64,000 bases of DNA. Source: Rheinheimera aquimaris (GTDB lineage Bacteria; Pseudomonadota; Gammaproteobacteria; Enterobacterales; Alteromonadaceae). The translations under genes and the position numbers were made by a program. The stretch lies in assembly GCF_020531985.1 (NCBI RefSeq), contig NZ_JAJAVQ010000003.1:558001-622000 (forward strand), written 5' to 3'. Positions 27,532 to 37,280 of this stretch are shown here, piece by piece. The notes under the pieces are model-generated. The model had not been told where the DNA came from, did not search any database, and was given only the letters and a program-made list of their open reading frames with translations. Position 1 is the first letter of the stretch. The number at the start of each line of letters is the position of its first letter.

Positions 27532-29598
27532 CTATAATGACACCGGCTGACGGGCAAAATTGATTGCGTCCTGCTCTGACAGAGGTTTTGCAAAATAATA
27601 ACCCTGCACAGTGTCGCAGGACAAGTTGCGCAGCAACTGCAGTTGCATTGCCGTTTCAACCCCTTCCGCGAGAATACGTTTACCCAGGCCATGCGCCAGT
27701 TTAATCATTGTTTTTACGATAATCATGTCTGAGTCATTGCCTGCCATATCCATGACAAAGCTACGGTCGATTTTAATTTTCTCAATCGGCATACGGCGTA
27801 AATAAGCCAGTGACGAGTAGCCGGTACCAAAGTCATCAATAGATACCCGAATACCCATCTGCTGCAGCTCCAGTACATGATTAGAGCCTTTTTCCATATC
27901 ATGCATTGCGGTATTTTCAGTGATTTCCAGCTCAAGTAGATCCGGAGAGATTTTGTATTGCAGCAACAGCTGCTGAATTTTCTGTTTCAGGCCATCCTGC
28001 TGAAAATGTAATGGCGACATATTCACCGCCAGCGGTATCTGTAGCTGCTGCTTGCGCCATTCGCTGATGGTTTTCACCGCCTTGTGCAAAATCCAGAAAT
28101 CAAGTTGCCGGCTTAATCCTAGTTGTTCAACAAAGGGTAAGAACTGCCCTGGCATCAGAAAGCCTTTTGTCGGATGCTGCCAGCGTATTAACACTTCAAA
28201 AGCTTCAAGCTTATTGTCACGTAAATTGATCTGAGGCTGGAAATACAATACCAGCTCATCGTTACGCATGGCTGACAGCAACTCGGTTTCCCAGCCAATC
28301 AACCGGGCGGATTCATCTTCCATACCGGCCTGATAAGCCAAGCTACGCTGCTGCAGCCTTTTAGCCTGGTGATAGGCAATATTGGCTTTTTGCAGCAAAC
28401 TTTCTGCAGTCATTGCATCTTCCGGCGCACTGGCAATGCCTATAGTACAACTAAGCTGCAACGGGCCGCCCGCCAGATCAAAGCTTTTCTCAACCAATTG
28501 CTGTAAATGTCTTAATGCAAACTGGAGCTGAGTAGCGGTTTTAATGTCGGTTAGTGCCAACGCGAAAATATCGCCGCCGGTGCGGGCAACCAGAGCCGGT
28601 TTTAAAATGCTAGCTTCAAGCCGCTGATTCAGCTGGCGCAGCAAAATGTCGCCTTGTTTTAAACCTACCGACTCATTAATTGTTTTGAATTTATCCAGCC
28701 CAAGCATCAATAAATAAGTTGAAGCAGAGGCGGATTGTTGCAGTTTCTCTTGCAGCATTGTAAGCAACGCATCGCGGTTCAGCGCGCCGGTAAGTTGATC
28801 ATAGCGATCCAGATACAATGCTTTTTCACTTAACTGCCGGTTGGTATTTCGCTCGTGTTCATGCAACCAAATCAGCAGTGCCAACCCAAGGCAACTTAAT
28901 AAAAATAGCTCTACGCATTTATAAATCAGTAACAGTTGGATATCGGCAGGCTGGCGCGTACTGAGCACTTGCCAGATGGTATAGGCGATATAAAGTACGC
29001 CCCACAGTGACATACTAAAAACCGCGAGGCGCTGCCCCAGAGCATTATCTGTGCGCTGCAACAAACTGACTGCCGCAGTGAGCAGCAATATACCCATCAG
29101 TAATAAGCGGAAATAGAGTTGAAAATAGCGCTGCCAGGCGTCAATAGCTTCACTCCAGCCAAACGGCGCTATGCTGACAACCGCGGCGGCGCTAAGCAAT
29201 ACTATCAGCCTGGCGTTGGATACCCGACTGAGTAAATGTGTGCCACTGCCCCGCGTTTGCACCATCCCCCGCAGCAGATAAACGGCAAAGCCGTAGCTGC
29301 AAAACACGACGGTAAACTGCATGATTGCAGCCGGTACAAGACTGGATGGCGTTGCCCACTGCAGCAAAATCATCAACTGATAGATGCCAAATGCTAATAA
29401 GGCAAAAAACCAGGACCGGATATAGCTTTGTTTGTAAACCAGACTAAGACGCCACAGCAGATAACTGAGCAGTAATGCAATGCCCATCTCTGTCAGGTAA
29501 ATAGCAAGTCTGGAAAATATTTCTGGCGCCACGGCAGATACCGGTTGAGTCGTCTCAATACACAGTAACAAATAACCTGTCTGCTCGACAACACGCAT
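27532..29598 (-). CDS. Membrane GGDEF/EAL protein, probable c-di-GMP phosphodiesterase
   Basis: The 688-aa protein has an N-terminal region of about 250 residues with seven or eight membrane helices, then GGDEF and EAL domains. The GGDEF signature reads GGDIF, losing the catalytic Glu, so cyclase activity is unlikely. The EAL domain reads EVL at the signature but keeps the catalytic set: Asn in VNMSPLHF, LEITE, DDFGTG, Lys in KIKIDRSFV, AEGVE and VQGYYF. It should hydrolyse c-di-GMP in response to a membrane or periplasmic cue. The start has no clear ribosome site. It diverges from rraA. Confidence 0.9.
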   Translation of the reverse strand: MRVVEQTGYLLLCIETTQPVSAVAPEIFSRLAIYLTEMGIALLLSYLLWRLSLVYKQSYIRSWFFALLAFGIYQLMILLQWATPSSLVPAAIMQFTVVFCSYGFAVYLLRGMVQTRGSGTHLLSRVSNARLIVLLSAAAVVSIAPFGWSEAIDAWQRYFQLYFRLLLMGILLLTAAVSLLQRTDNALGQRLAVFSMSLWGVLYIAYTIWQVLSTRQPADIQLLLIYKCVELFLLSCLGLALLIWLHEHERNTNRQLSEKALYLDRYDQLTGALNRDALLTMLQEKLQQSASASTYLLMLGLDKFKTINESVGLKQGDILLRQLNQRLEASILKPALVARTGGDIFALALTDIKTATQLQFALRHLQQLVEKSFDLAGGPLQLSCTIGIASAPEDAMTAESLLQKANIAYHQAKRLQQRSLAYQAGMEDESARLIGWETELLSAMRNDELVLYFQPQINLRDNKLEAFEVLIRWQHPTKGFLMPGQFLPFVEQLGLSRQLDFWILHKAVKTISEWRKQQLQIPLAVNMSPLHFQQDGLKQKIQQLLLQYKISPDLLELEITENTAMHDMEKGSNHVLELQQMGIRVSIDDFGTGYSSLAYLRRMPIEKIKIDRSFVMDMAGNDSDMIIVKTMIKLAHGLGKRILAEGVETAMQLQLLRNLSCDTVQGYYFAKPLSEQDAINFARQPVSL

Positions 29599-29696
29599 CG
29601 TTCAAATCTGCGAAAACCCAGTAATAATAATAGTTTGAGCTTGCCTAAGTCAGCGCTATACTGTGAACAGTCGTTTCTTCCCTGCCGGAGCCAATT

Positions 29697-30182
29697 ATGG
29701 AATACAACACATCAGAGTTATGTGATCTTTATGCCGATTTAGTTGATGTGGTGGAGCCATTATTTGCCAGCTATGGTGGCCGTCGGTCGTTTGGAGGCCA
29801 AATCCATACCGTAAAGTGCTTTGAAGACAATGGTTTGGTCAGGCAAATGCTCAGTGAGCCGGGCGTTGGTAAAGTACTGCTCATCGATGCGGGAGGCTCT
29901 GCCCGACGTGCCATCATTGACGCTGAGCTGGCATCAATGGCAGCCACAAATGGCTGGGAAGGCATTGTTTGCTACGGCAGCGTGCGCGATTTAGATTTAC
30001 TGGAAGATTTCGACATCGGCATTCAGGCGGTTAATGCAATTCCGGTTGGTGCTGATGATAAAGGCTTTGGCGAAACGGAAGTACCGGTCAATTTTGCTGG
30101 TGTGACCTTTTTACCGGGCGACCATCTCTACGCTGACAGCACTGGCATTATTATGTCTCCTGACGCACTGGATATTGAATAA
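29697..30182 (+). CDS. rraA: Ribonuclease E activity regulator RraA
   Basis: RraA binds RNase E and restrains mRNA decay. The 161-aa protein is collinear with E. coli Rra[85 protein letters not shown] sits upstream of the ATG. In E. coli rraA follows hslU and menA; here three signalling genes lie between. hutG begins 14 bases after its stop. Confidence 0.96.
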   Translation: MEYNTSELCDLYADLVDVVEPLFASYGGRRSFGGQIHTVKCFEDNGLVRQMLSEPGVGKVLLIDAGGSARRAIIDAELASMAATNGWEGIVCYGSVRDLDLLEDFDIGIQAVNAIPVGADDKGFGETEVPVNFAGVTFLPGDHLYADSTGIIMSPDALDIE

Positions 30183-30196
30183 GACGACACAGCCTG

Positions 30197-31255
30197 ATGC
30201 TTAACCTTTTCACCAGTTCGCAGTTATCTCTTTTTTGCACCGCACGTAGCGGGGAAACCCGTTTAGGTCAGAGTATCACCCTGCCAGCCCCTGCAGCAGA
30301 TTTATCGCAGCAACTGAGTCAGGCTGCAGCAGAAGGCTGCCAGTATGTATTACTGGGTGTACCGGAAGATATAGGGCCCAGGGCGAACTTGGGCCTGGCA
30401 GGCGCAGATAAAGGCTGGCAGGCGTTTTTAACTAAGTTTTTAAACCTGCAATCAAATGAATTTATTCCGGCAAAGCAAATCCTGCTGCTTGGCAGTATTG
30501 AATGCAAAGACTTGCAGCAGCGCGCTGACGTAACAGGCAATGGCCAGAGCGCATCACCTGAGCTGTTGCGTCAACTGGTTTCTGAGTTGGATGAGCGCGT
30601 TGCTGCTGTGGTGCAGGCAATATTTGCCGCCGGTTTATATCCACTGATTATTGGTGGTGGCCATAACAACAGTTACCCGTTGTTAAAAGCACTCAGTTTA
30701 AGCAGTGGACAAAAGGCGAACAGCGCCAATCTGGACCCTCATTCAGATTTCAGGCCATTGGAAGGACGGCACAGTGGTAATGGCTTCAGTTATGCCCATA
30801 ACGCTGGTTATTTAGAGCATTATTTTGTTTTGGGGCTGCACGAGCTGAAGAACTCAGCCGCAACGCTAACGCAGTTGCGTGAAGCTGGCGCAGAATACTG
30901 CAGCTATCAGCGAATTTTTGTCCGGCAGGAACTGCATTACCAGCAAGCGCTGGATTTATGTATTGAACACGTCGTACGCGGCCAGGGCGATATTGGCATT
31001 GAACTGGATACCGACAGTATCAGCCTGATGCCCGTCAGCGCCTTTACCAACTGCGGCTTAACTGTGCACAATGCCGAGCAATTCGTATTTCAGCTTGCCA
31101 AACTGCCGCGTAGCCGTTATTTGCATCTGGCGGAGGCGGCGCCAGTTCAGCATCCTGCAGGGTTATCCGCCGGGCTTAATGAAGCCGGGCAAGTGTTGGC
31201 TGCGCTGGTAGTAGCGTTTATTCAGGGCAAGCAGCATCAGGCTACCGCAATTTAG
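30197..31255 (+). CDS. hutG: Arginase-family formimidoylglutamase
   Basis: Formimidoylglutamase splits N-formimidoyl-glutamate to glutamate and formamide, the last step of histidine degradation. The 352-aa protein has the arginase binuclear manganese ligands: His in GGGHNNSYP, the DxHxD site as LDPHSDFR, and the Asp pair in ELDTDSI. The insert FRPLEGRHSGNGFSYA is typical of the Shewanella/Vibrio HutG-like group. hutI and hutC lie 1.6 kb away. Arginase superfamily membership is firm; the substrate is inferred from context. Its end overlaps the facing EAL gene by 14 bases. Confidence 0.8.
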   Translation: MLNLFTSSQLSLFCTARSGETRLGQSITLPAPAADLSQQLSQAAAEGCQYVLLGVPEDIGPRANLGLAGADKGWQAFLTKFLNLQSNEFIPAKQILLLGSIECKDLQQRADVTGNGQSASPELLRQLVSELDERVAAVVQAIFAAGLYPLIIGGGHNNSYPLLKALSLSSGQKANSANLDPHSDFRPLEGRHSGNGFSYAHNAGYLEHYFVLGLHELKNSAATLTQLREAGAEYCSYQRIFVRQELHYQQALDLCIEHVVRGQGDIGIELDTDSISLMPVSAFTNCGLTVHNAEQFVFQLAKLPRSRYLHLAEAAPVQHPAGLSAGLNEAGQVLAALVVAFIQGKQHQATAI

Positions 31256-32774
31256 TATGTTGTTGCTGCTGCCAGTGTTTTAGCCATACGGCAAAGCCAC
31301 TTAATTCAAAAGGTCTGGAATACAAAAAACCTTGTCCGCGGTTACAGCCCATACGCAGCAGTTTCTGTTCAACTTCTTTTTCTTCAACACCTTCAGCTAT
31401 TACACCCAAGCCCAGATTGCGCGCCATATCGATAATGGCACCGGTAATAGCAGTATGAATGTCAGACTTGTGCAGATCGTTTATAAAAGAGCAGTCAACT
31501 TTAACAGACTGCACCGGCAGTTGCCGCAGATGGGATAACGAAGACAGGCCCGTACCAAAGTCATCCAGCATCAGCTCTACACCCATTTTGTGCAAACGCT
31601 GCATCATGCTGATGGATTGTGACGGCCGGGCCGCAAAGGCACCTTCTTTTATTTCCAGAATAAGTTGTTGCGGCTTAACATTATACTTCGCAAACAATAT
31701 ATCCAGGCTGTCGATAAGCTCATCCTGCAACAGATCCTGACTGGAAATATTTACAGCAATTTTACCCTCCAGTCCGGCTTTATCTAACTGCGCAATGGTA
31801 GCTATAGCCTCCGTCAATACCCACTGAGTCAGCGGATATATCACTCCGGTCTCTTCTGCCAGTGCCAGAAAACTATCAGGTGTCATCAGCCCCCGGCTCG
31901 GATGCCGCCAACGCACAAACACTTCACCAGCCAGTACTTCACGGCTTTGCATATCCACCTGCGGCTGCACATAAAGCGCAAGTTGCTGCTGCTCTATTGC
32001 CTGGCGCAGCTCAGCCATCAATGTCAGTTTATCGGTAGAGTAATGCAGCATATCCGCGCTGAATACCTGGCTCTGGCCCTGTAACCAGCTGTGATGCTGT
32101 AATGCCAGATAGGCCCGCTCCAACAATTCACTTAGCTGTGTGCCGTGCTGTGGGTAATGCGCAATACCGGAATGCAGCTGATAATCGATAGCGCAGCCAT
32201 GCACTATCATGGGCTCAGGTACTGTTTTCTCCAGATTGTCAGCCAGATACTCTGCTAAATTTGGTTTGTCGTTGCACGCAATCCAAACAGCAAAATCAAC
32301 GCCTCCCAGGTGACACAACCGTACAGGCGCCTGCTTACGAAACTCGAATGTCAGCGCCTCGTCCGCCGTTTTTAACTGTTCATTGATGCGCTGAGCTATC
32401 TGCGCCAGCACCAGATTGCTATTGCTATGGCCAAGCAGATGGTTAACCTTGTCAAACTGACTTATTTTCATCAATAATAGCGAGAATGACTGCTCGGGGG
32501 CTTTTTTCAGCAGTTTATCCAGCTGTTGCTGCAGAAAAAATTTGTTCGGGAACCCGCTGATATCATCATGCAAAGCATAGAACCCCAGTACGGCTTTTTC
32601 TGCAGCTTTATACGCCTGCAGCAGCTTACTCAGGCGGGATTTCAGCCTAAAGATGCTGATAGCGGCCAGAGCTAATGCAATGCTTAGCAGCCCAATAGCA
32701 GTATATAATGCCTGTTCAGTTTGCGCCGCTACCGGAAAACTTATTACAAACAGACTACAACAACGAAAAGACAC
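31242..32774 (-). CDS. GGDEF/EAL protein with signal peptide and one membrane helix
   Basis: From the GTG at 32774 (GGAG eight bases upstream) the protein is 510 aa and begins with a signal-like SFRCCSLFVISFPVAAQ, then a membrane helix at about 22-44. A TTG at 32792 is an alternative start. The GGDEF signature is GGVDF, so no cyclase activity is expected. The EAL signature reads EVF, yet Asn (VNISSQ), EIKE, DDFGTG, Lys (VKVDCSF), AEGVE and GQGFLY remain, so phosphodiesterase activity is possible. It sits between hutG and hutI and probably has its own promoter. Confidence 0.88.
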   Translation of the reverse strand: MSFRCCSLFVISFPVAAQTEQALYTAIGLLSIALALAAISIFRLKSRLSKLLQAYKAAEKAVLGFYALHDDISGFPNKFFLQQQLDKLLKKAPEQSFSLLLMKISQFDKVNHLLGHSNSNLVLAQIAQRINEQLKTADEALTFEFRKQAPVRLCHLGGVDFAVWIACNDKPNLAEYLADNLEKTVPEPMIVHGCAIDYQLHSGIAHYPQHGTQLSELLERAYLALQHHSWLQGQSQVFSADMLHYSTDKLTLMAELRQAIEQQQLALYVQPQVDMQSREVLAGEVFVRWRHPSRGLMTPDSFLALAEETGVIYPLTQWVLTEAIATIAQLDKAGLEGKIAVNISSQDLLQDELIDSLDILFAKYNVKPQQLILEIKEGAFAARPSQSISMMQRLHKMGVELMLDDFGTGLSSLSHLRQLPVQSVKVDCSFINDLHKSDIHTAITGAIIDMARNLGLGVIAEGVEEKEVEQKLLRMGCNRGQGFLYSRPFELSGFAVWLKHWQQQQHTKLR

Positions 32775-32836
32775 CGCGTTACTCCAGTGCAATTTATGCT
32801 ACTAGCTTAATCTAAATTACCCTGAAGTAAAGCAAT

Positions 32837-34063
32837 TCACATCCGATAGTTAACTTCTTTACCATTAATAATCAGTTGCTTAAGTTGATTAACACCAAAC
32901 TGGTAGCATAGCTCTGCAGGTTGGTTGATGCCATAGCAGGCAAAATCCGCTTTCTGGCCGACAGCCAGCGTCCCCCTATCTTTTAACCCCAGCGCCAAAG
33001 CTGCATACCGGGTCACGCCCAGCAACGCCTCTTGCGGCGTTAAACGAAACAAAGTGCACGCCATATTCAGCATTAGCGGTAATGAGCATAGTGGTGATGT
33101 GCCAGGGTTAAGATCTGTCGCAACAGCCATCGGAACCCGATACCGCCGTAATAATTCAATAGGAGGCAATTGAGTTTCCCGTAAAAAGTAATAAGCTCCC
33201 GGTAGCAATACGGCAACAGTACCGGCCTGCGCCATAGCAGCAACACCCGCTTCATCCAGAAATTCTATATGGTCGGCTGATAAGCCGCCAAACTCTGCAA
33301 CCAGTGCACTGCCGCCGATATTCGATAACTGCTCAGCGTGCGCCTTCACCGGTAGCCCCAGCTCACTGGCAACAGAAAAGACTTTACGACTTTGCTCTGT
33401 GCTGAAGCCGATACCTTCACAAAACACGTCTACCGCATCTATCAGTTTTTGTTGCTGCAACACCGGCATCATCTGACACACTGCATCTATGTAACCATCA
33501 GCATCGTTTGCAAACTCAGCTGGCAACGCATGGGCACCTAAAAAGGTTTTTTGCACTGAGACCGGGTGACAACGCTCTAACTCGGATGCAACCTCAAGAA
33601 TTTTTTGCTCTGTCGCTAAATCCAGCCCATAGCCCGATTTAATCTCAACCGTGGTTACGCCTTGCGACAACAGCACATTAAGCCGATCTTTCGCCAGCAC
33701 AAAAAGCTGCTCGTGGCTGGCTAAGCGCGTTGCTGCCACAGTTGAGCGAATGCCGCCGCCGGCTGCTGCAATTTGTTGATAGTCAGCACCGTTTAGCCGC
33801 ATTTCAAATTCATTAGCCCGGCTACCGGCGTATACCAGATGAGTATGACAGTCGATAAAGCCGGGCAATATCCACTGCCCTTTGGCGTCATATATAGGGG
33901 TTGTTAAACTGTCAAAAGCCGGCAAGTCGCTATGTCTTCCGACAAAAGCAATTAAGCCATCTTTTACCGCCAACACGGCATCTTCAATACTGCCATAAGG
34001 CTCTCCATTATCGGTCATAGTGGCAATACTGGCATTTATCCAGATAGCATCGAACTGTTGCAT
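32837..34063 (-). CDS. hutI: Imidazolonepropionase
   Basis: HutI opens the imidazolone ring in the third step of histidine degradation. The 408-aa amidohydrolase has the metal-binding [20 protein letters not shown], the IKSGYGL segment, [32 protein letters not shown] and [10 protein letters not shown], all standard. AGGAG precedes the ATG. It diverges from hutC across 98 bases that contain a HutC-type palindrome, so histidine or urocanate should induce it. Confidence 0.96.
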   Translation of the reverse strand: MQQFDAIWINASIATMTDNGEPYGSIEDAVLAVKDGLIAFVGRHSDLPAFDSLTTPIYDAKGQWILPGFIDCHTHLVYAGSRANEFEMRLNGADYQQIAAAGGGIRSTVAATRLASHEQLFVLAKDRLNVLLSQGVTTVEIKSGYGLDLATEQKILEVASELERCHPVSVQKTFLGAHALPAEFANDADGYIDAVCQMMPVLQQQKLIDAVDVFCEGIGFSTEQSRKVFSVASELGLPVKAHAEQLSNIGGSALVAEFGGLSADHIEFLDEAGVAAMAQAGTVAVLLPGAYYFLRETQLPPIELLRRYRVPMAVATDLNPGTSPLCSLPLMLNMACTLFRLTPQEALLGVTRYAALALGLKDRGTLAVGQKADFACYGINQPAELCYQFGVNQLKQLIINGKEVNYRM

Positions 34064-34108
34064 AGCGGTTCTCCTGACTGCGGTGTTAAAATTATTCTAC
34101 ACCACCAA

Positions 34109-34122
34109 CTTGTATATACAAC
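34109..34122. promoter_or_regulatory. HutC operator
   Basis: TTGTATATACAA at 34110-34121 is a perfect 12-base palindrome within CTTGTATATACAAC, close to the CTTGTATGTACAAG-type site of HutC in pseudomonads. It lies between divergent hutI and hutC, about 46 bases before hutI and 40 before hutC, where it could repress both. Confidence 0.75.
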
Positions 34123-34161
34123 AAAGCTGCAGTATTTTTTATCCAACCAACAGGAGGTGTT

Positions 34162-34878
34162 ATGGCAACGGCGAAATTTGCGGAAATAAAGGAATTCATA
34201 CTGGGCCAGATTGAAATAGCAGCCTGGCCAGAACATAGCAGGGTACCTTCTGAAAACGAACTGGCTGAACAGTTCGGTGTAAGCAGGATGACTGCGCGCC
34301 GGGCACTGCAAGAGCTTACAGAGCAGGGCATTTTATACCGCACACAAGGCGTTGGCAGCTTTGTCGCCGCACTGAAATCTCAATCTTCTTTGCTGGAAAT
34401 CCGTAATATTGCTGATGAAATACACAGCCGGGGGCATGCATATAGTGCACGCCTGTTGCAGCTTACGGAACTGCCCTGCCCTACAGTAGTGGCCAGCGCA
34501 CTTGGGCTGCGCCGCAATGATCCGGTGTACTTCTCGTTAATTGTGCACCTGGAGGATAATCAGCCACTACAACTGGAAGCGCGTTATGTCAGCCCGCGGT
34601 TGGTACCGGACTATGTAAAGCAGGATTTCAACCAGCAAACCCCACACCAGTATCTAAGTTTCATTGCACCACTGACAGAAGCCGAGCACACTGTAGAAGC
34701 GATATGGCCAGATGATTTTACCTGTAAACATCTGATACTAAAAAAAGCTGAACCCTGCCTTAGACTAACCCGGCGCACTTTCAGCCGTGAAGGAGCTGTC
34801 AGCCTGGCTTACTTAACATCGCCCGGCAGTCGTTATCGTTTGGGCGGCCACCTTAACTTTTCGCTACAGCAGAATTGA
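34162..34878 (+). CDS. hutC: Histidine utilization repressor HutC
   Basis: HutC is a GntR-family repressor released by urocanate. The 238-aa protein has the winged helix at the N-terminus (RVPSENELAEQFGVSRMTARRA, split here as RVPSENELAEQ and FGVSRMTARRAL) and a UTRA ligand domain from about residue 90, with the end SRYRLGGHLNF typical of HutC. AGGAGGT precedes the ATG. Its position against hutI with a palindrome between supports autoregulation. Confidence 0.92.
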   Translation: MATAKFAEIKEFILGQIEIAAWPEHSRVPSENELAEQFGVSRMTARRALQELTEQGILYRTQGVGSFVAALKSQSSLLEIRNIADEIHSRGHAYSARLLQLTELPCPTVVASALGLRRNDPVYFSLIVHLEDNQPLQLEARYVSPRLVPDYVKQDFNQQTPHQYLSFIAPLTEAEHTVEAIWPDDFTCKHLILKKAEPCLRLTRRTFSREGAVSLAYLTSPGSRYRLGGHLNFSLQQN

Positions 34879-34919
34879 AAACTCAAAGCAAATACCAGCA
34901 TTTGCACCGACATAAAGTA

Positions 34920-34934
34920 GCACCAATTTAGTGC
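34920..34934. promoter_or_regulatory. NtrC-type palindrome upstream of the third chemoreceptor gene
   Basis: GCACCAATTTAGTGC fits the NtrC half-site pair GCAC-N7-GTGC and the E. coli consensus in its central A/T bases. It lies about 130 bases before the start at 35066. A half-site TGCACC is at 34903. No sigma54 promoter with correct spacing was found, so the reading is tentative. Confidence 0.35.
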
Positions 34935-35037
34935 CGCTGCCCCAAATTCGCTCATGTTCCGATTTACTGGCTAGACCAGTCTAATTTTCTTTGTTAATTT
35001 CAGGTTGTTTCCAATGCGTCTGGTGTCTATGTTTAAG

Positions 35038-35052
35038 GCACTGTAACAGTGC
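35038..35052. promoter_or_regulatory. Palindrome overlapping the ribosome site of the third chemoreceptor gene
   Basis: GCACTGTAACAGTGC has perfect seven-base arms around a central A, and also fits GCAC-N7-GTGC. Its right end abuts GGAG and it is 13 bases before the GTG start. It could be an operator or an RNA hairpin limiting translation. Confidence 0.4.
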
Positions 35053-35065
35053 GGAGTTTGCCTGA

Positions 35066-37096
35066 GTGTTTACATTAAAAGTTGCCCATAAGGTCATCAT
35101 TGGCTTTGGTTTTATTGCCCTGCTACTTTTACTCTCCAGCGGCTCTGCATTAGTCAGCTTTTCCGCAGTTACCCGATCCAGTGAGCTGGTAAATCAACTG
35201 GCTGTGCCTGTACAACAACAAAGTAATATGGCGCAAATACAACTGCTGAAACTGGCCAAATTATCTGCATTAGGTTACACCGCTGACAATGCATCTGCCA
35301 TCAGCCAGTATCAGCAACAGTTTAACACTGGCAGTGACGTTCTGCGAGGACAGCTAGCCAGCCTGACACAGCTTACCCGCAACGAGCCTTCCTTTACTCA
35401 AACACTCGGTACTATTGATAATCACTACCAGCAGTACGCCTCAGCAGTTAGTGGCATGTTTAGTAGCCTTCTGAACAGCATTGCTCTGCAGCGTCAGGTC
35501 AGCGCAGAATTGAAGGAGCTTGAGCAACTGATTGATAATATCGGTGCAAATCTGCTGGATATTTCTTACCTTGACCTACCAGGCGGTGAGCAACAAATGG
35601 AGCTGATCGCCGGCAGTGCCAACCGCATCGACGGGCAATTGCTCGGGCTACTTAACACATTAAAAGAGGTGGCCGGATATACAGAGTTGACAGCAGCCGA
35701 AGCAGCAGGCGAAAACATAAGTTTTGCCCTTAGTGATATGCAGGCCAATATTGACTATATGGCTAACCTTGTCGCCAGACAGAACACTGATGGCTTATGG
35801 CAGGCCATCACTGAACAGTTAGCAAACTTAACCGAAAAGCTAGCAGCAGACACCAGCCTGTCAGAACTTAAACTACAACAAGTCAAAGCACAGCAAGAAG
35901 CCAGGACACAGCTTAATTTATCCGAGACAAGGGTTGAACAAGTCGTCACAGCACTCGATACACTGCTGACCGATGCTGATACACAGTTTAGCCTGCTACA
36001 GCAAAAAGTATCAGACACCGTCAGCTCAGGAAGCACCCGCACGCTCAGTCTGATGTTAATTCTTGTTATTTTGGCAGTGGCTGCCGCTTATCTGACCATT
36101 AATGCTATGTTACGCCCACTGGCCGGCATTAATAAAGTGCTGGGCGACATCGCTGGTGGCAATCTCACTCGCAAACTCAACATAACAAACCGGGACGAAT
36201 TTGGCGCTCTGGCAGCTAAAGTAAACAGTCTGATTAATTCGCTAAGTGCGCTGATTGTCAATATCCAGCAGAATGCCAGTGACCTGAGCCAGAACGCCAG
36301 CCAATCAGCTTATGAAGTTGGTGAAATTAATGATTCATTGCAGCATCAACAGCAACAGATTGCCGAAGTTAACCACATCACCCGGCAACTGGCCGACAGT
36401 ACAAGAGAGATAGCACGCCAATCTACTGAAACGACTTCTGCGATGCGCCAGGCCTTAGAGCAAGGCAAGCAGATAGATTTAATTGCCGGGAAAAATAATG
36501 AGCTGATTAACCGCCTAGCACAGCAGTTAACCACCACCAGCACTGCGATGAGTCGCGTCAATGATGAAGCAAACAATATTGGTGGAATCCTGGCGACGAT
36601 CAGAGGCATAGCTGAGCAAACAAACTTACTTGCGCTAAATGCCGCTATAGAAGCCGCGCGCGCTGGCGAACAAGGTCGCGGGTTTGCTGTTGTAGCAGAT
36701 GAAGTTAGGTCTCTGGCTGGCAGAACCCAACAAGCTACTGACGAAATCCGTCAGATGATTGAAACTCTGCAATTGCAAAGCAAGCAAGCTGTATCCGAAA
36801 TAACTGACGGTAAGACAGATGCCGATCTCTGTGTTGCACAAACTCTTGAGTTGGTATCGGCGTTGAGCCTGGTAACAGCAGCTATCGCGCAAACTCAAAC
36901 TATCAGCAACAGTGTCCATGCCGCCACTGAAACTCAGTTGGCACTGGGCAACACCATTGACGATAACATGCAACAAATGATCGACGTAGCTCACGTCAGT
37001 AGCGAGAAAGCGCAGCGTACGTTACAACACAGTGATGGTGTATCAGAGCTGGCTGCAGCCTTACAGCAAGCTGCAAGTACGTTTAAGATATCCTGA
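35066..37096 (+). CDS. Methyl-accepting chemotaxis protein with large helical sensor
   Basis: From GTG 35066 (GCGGAG upstream) this is a 676-aa receptor: membrane helix at about 10-32, a long periplasmic region of about 290 residues that is almost all helix and Gln/Ser/Leu-rich, a second membrane helix at about 327-347, HAMP, and a signalling domain with an intact [20 protein letters not shown] tip. The sensor length suggests a two-module bundle, but I do not see the HBM sequence motifs of the receptor at 25 kb. No CheR tether. It follows hutC but has its own upstream region. Confidence 0.92.
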   Translation: MFTLKVAHKVIIGFGFIALLLLLSSGSALVSFSAVTRSSELVNQLAVPVQQQSNMAQIQLLKLAKLSALGYTADNASAISQYQQQFNTGSDVLRGQLASLTQLTRNEPSFTQTLGTIDNHYQQYASAVSGMFSSLLNSIALQRQVSAELKELEQLIDNIGANLLDISYLDLPGGEQQMELIAGSANRIDGQLLGLLNTLKEVAGYTELTAAEAAGENISFALSDMQANIDYMANLVARQNTDGLWQAITEQLANLTEKLAADTSLSELKLQQVKAQQEARTQLNLSETRVEQVVTALDTLLTDADTQFSLLQQKVSDTVSSGSTRTLSLMLILVILAVAAAYLTINAMLRPLAGINKVLGDIAGGNLTRKLNITNRDEFGALAAKVNSLINSLSALIVNIQQNASDLSQNASQSAYEVGEINDSLQHQQQQIAEVNHITRQLADSTREIARQSTETTSAMRQALEQGKQIDLIAGKNNELINRLAQQLTTTSTAMSRVNDEANNIGGILATIRGIAEQTNLLALNAAIEAARAGEQGRGFAVVADEVRSLAGRTQQATDEIRQMIETLQLQSKQAVSEITDGKTDADLCVAQTLELVSALSLVTAAIAQTQTISNSVHAATETQLALGNTIDDNMQQMIDVAHVSSEKAQRTLQHSDGVSELAAALQQAASTFKIS

Positions 37097-37156
37097 CTAG
37101 CGCTGAGGCAAAATAAGGTAGCGGCATCCTGCCACCAGGTGCATTCCCATGCTTAG

Positions 37157-37180
37157 AAAAAGGCTGGACAATGTCCAGCC
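37157..37180 (-). terminator. Terminator for the minus-strand gene at 37281
   Basis: On the minus strand GGCTGGAC-ATT-GTCCAGCC is followed by TTTTT. It lies about 100 bases past the stop of the nuclease-like membrane protein gene. Confidence 0.75.
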
Positions 37181-37280
37181 AGGCAGGAAGTACTTTATGT
37201 CCTTTTGTTTTTATCGATTCCATTCGCACTTCATAGTGCCAAATATTCTTAAAAAAACCCGATGAAAATATGATATCAGC

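Noticed and set aside
34911..34945. TAAAGT...GCCG resembling a flagellar sigma28 promoter before the third chemoreceptor
   Set aside because: The spacing is one base too long and the -10 part GCCGCTGC departs from GCCGATAA.
35038..35052. Possible sigma54 element GGCAC...TGC upstream of the third chemoreceptor
   Set aside because: The GG to GC distance is two bases off the strict sigma54 spacing, so I kept it only as a palindrome.
36635..36994. Minus-strand frames opposite the chemoreceptor signalling domains
   Set aside because: Similar frames occur opposite all three receptors because the underlying signalling sequence is conserved.
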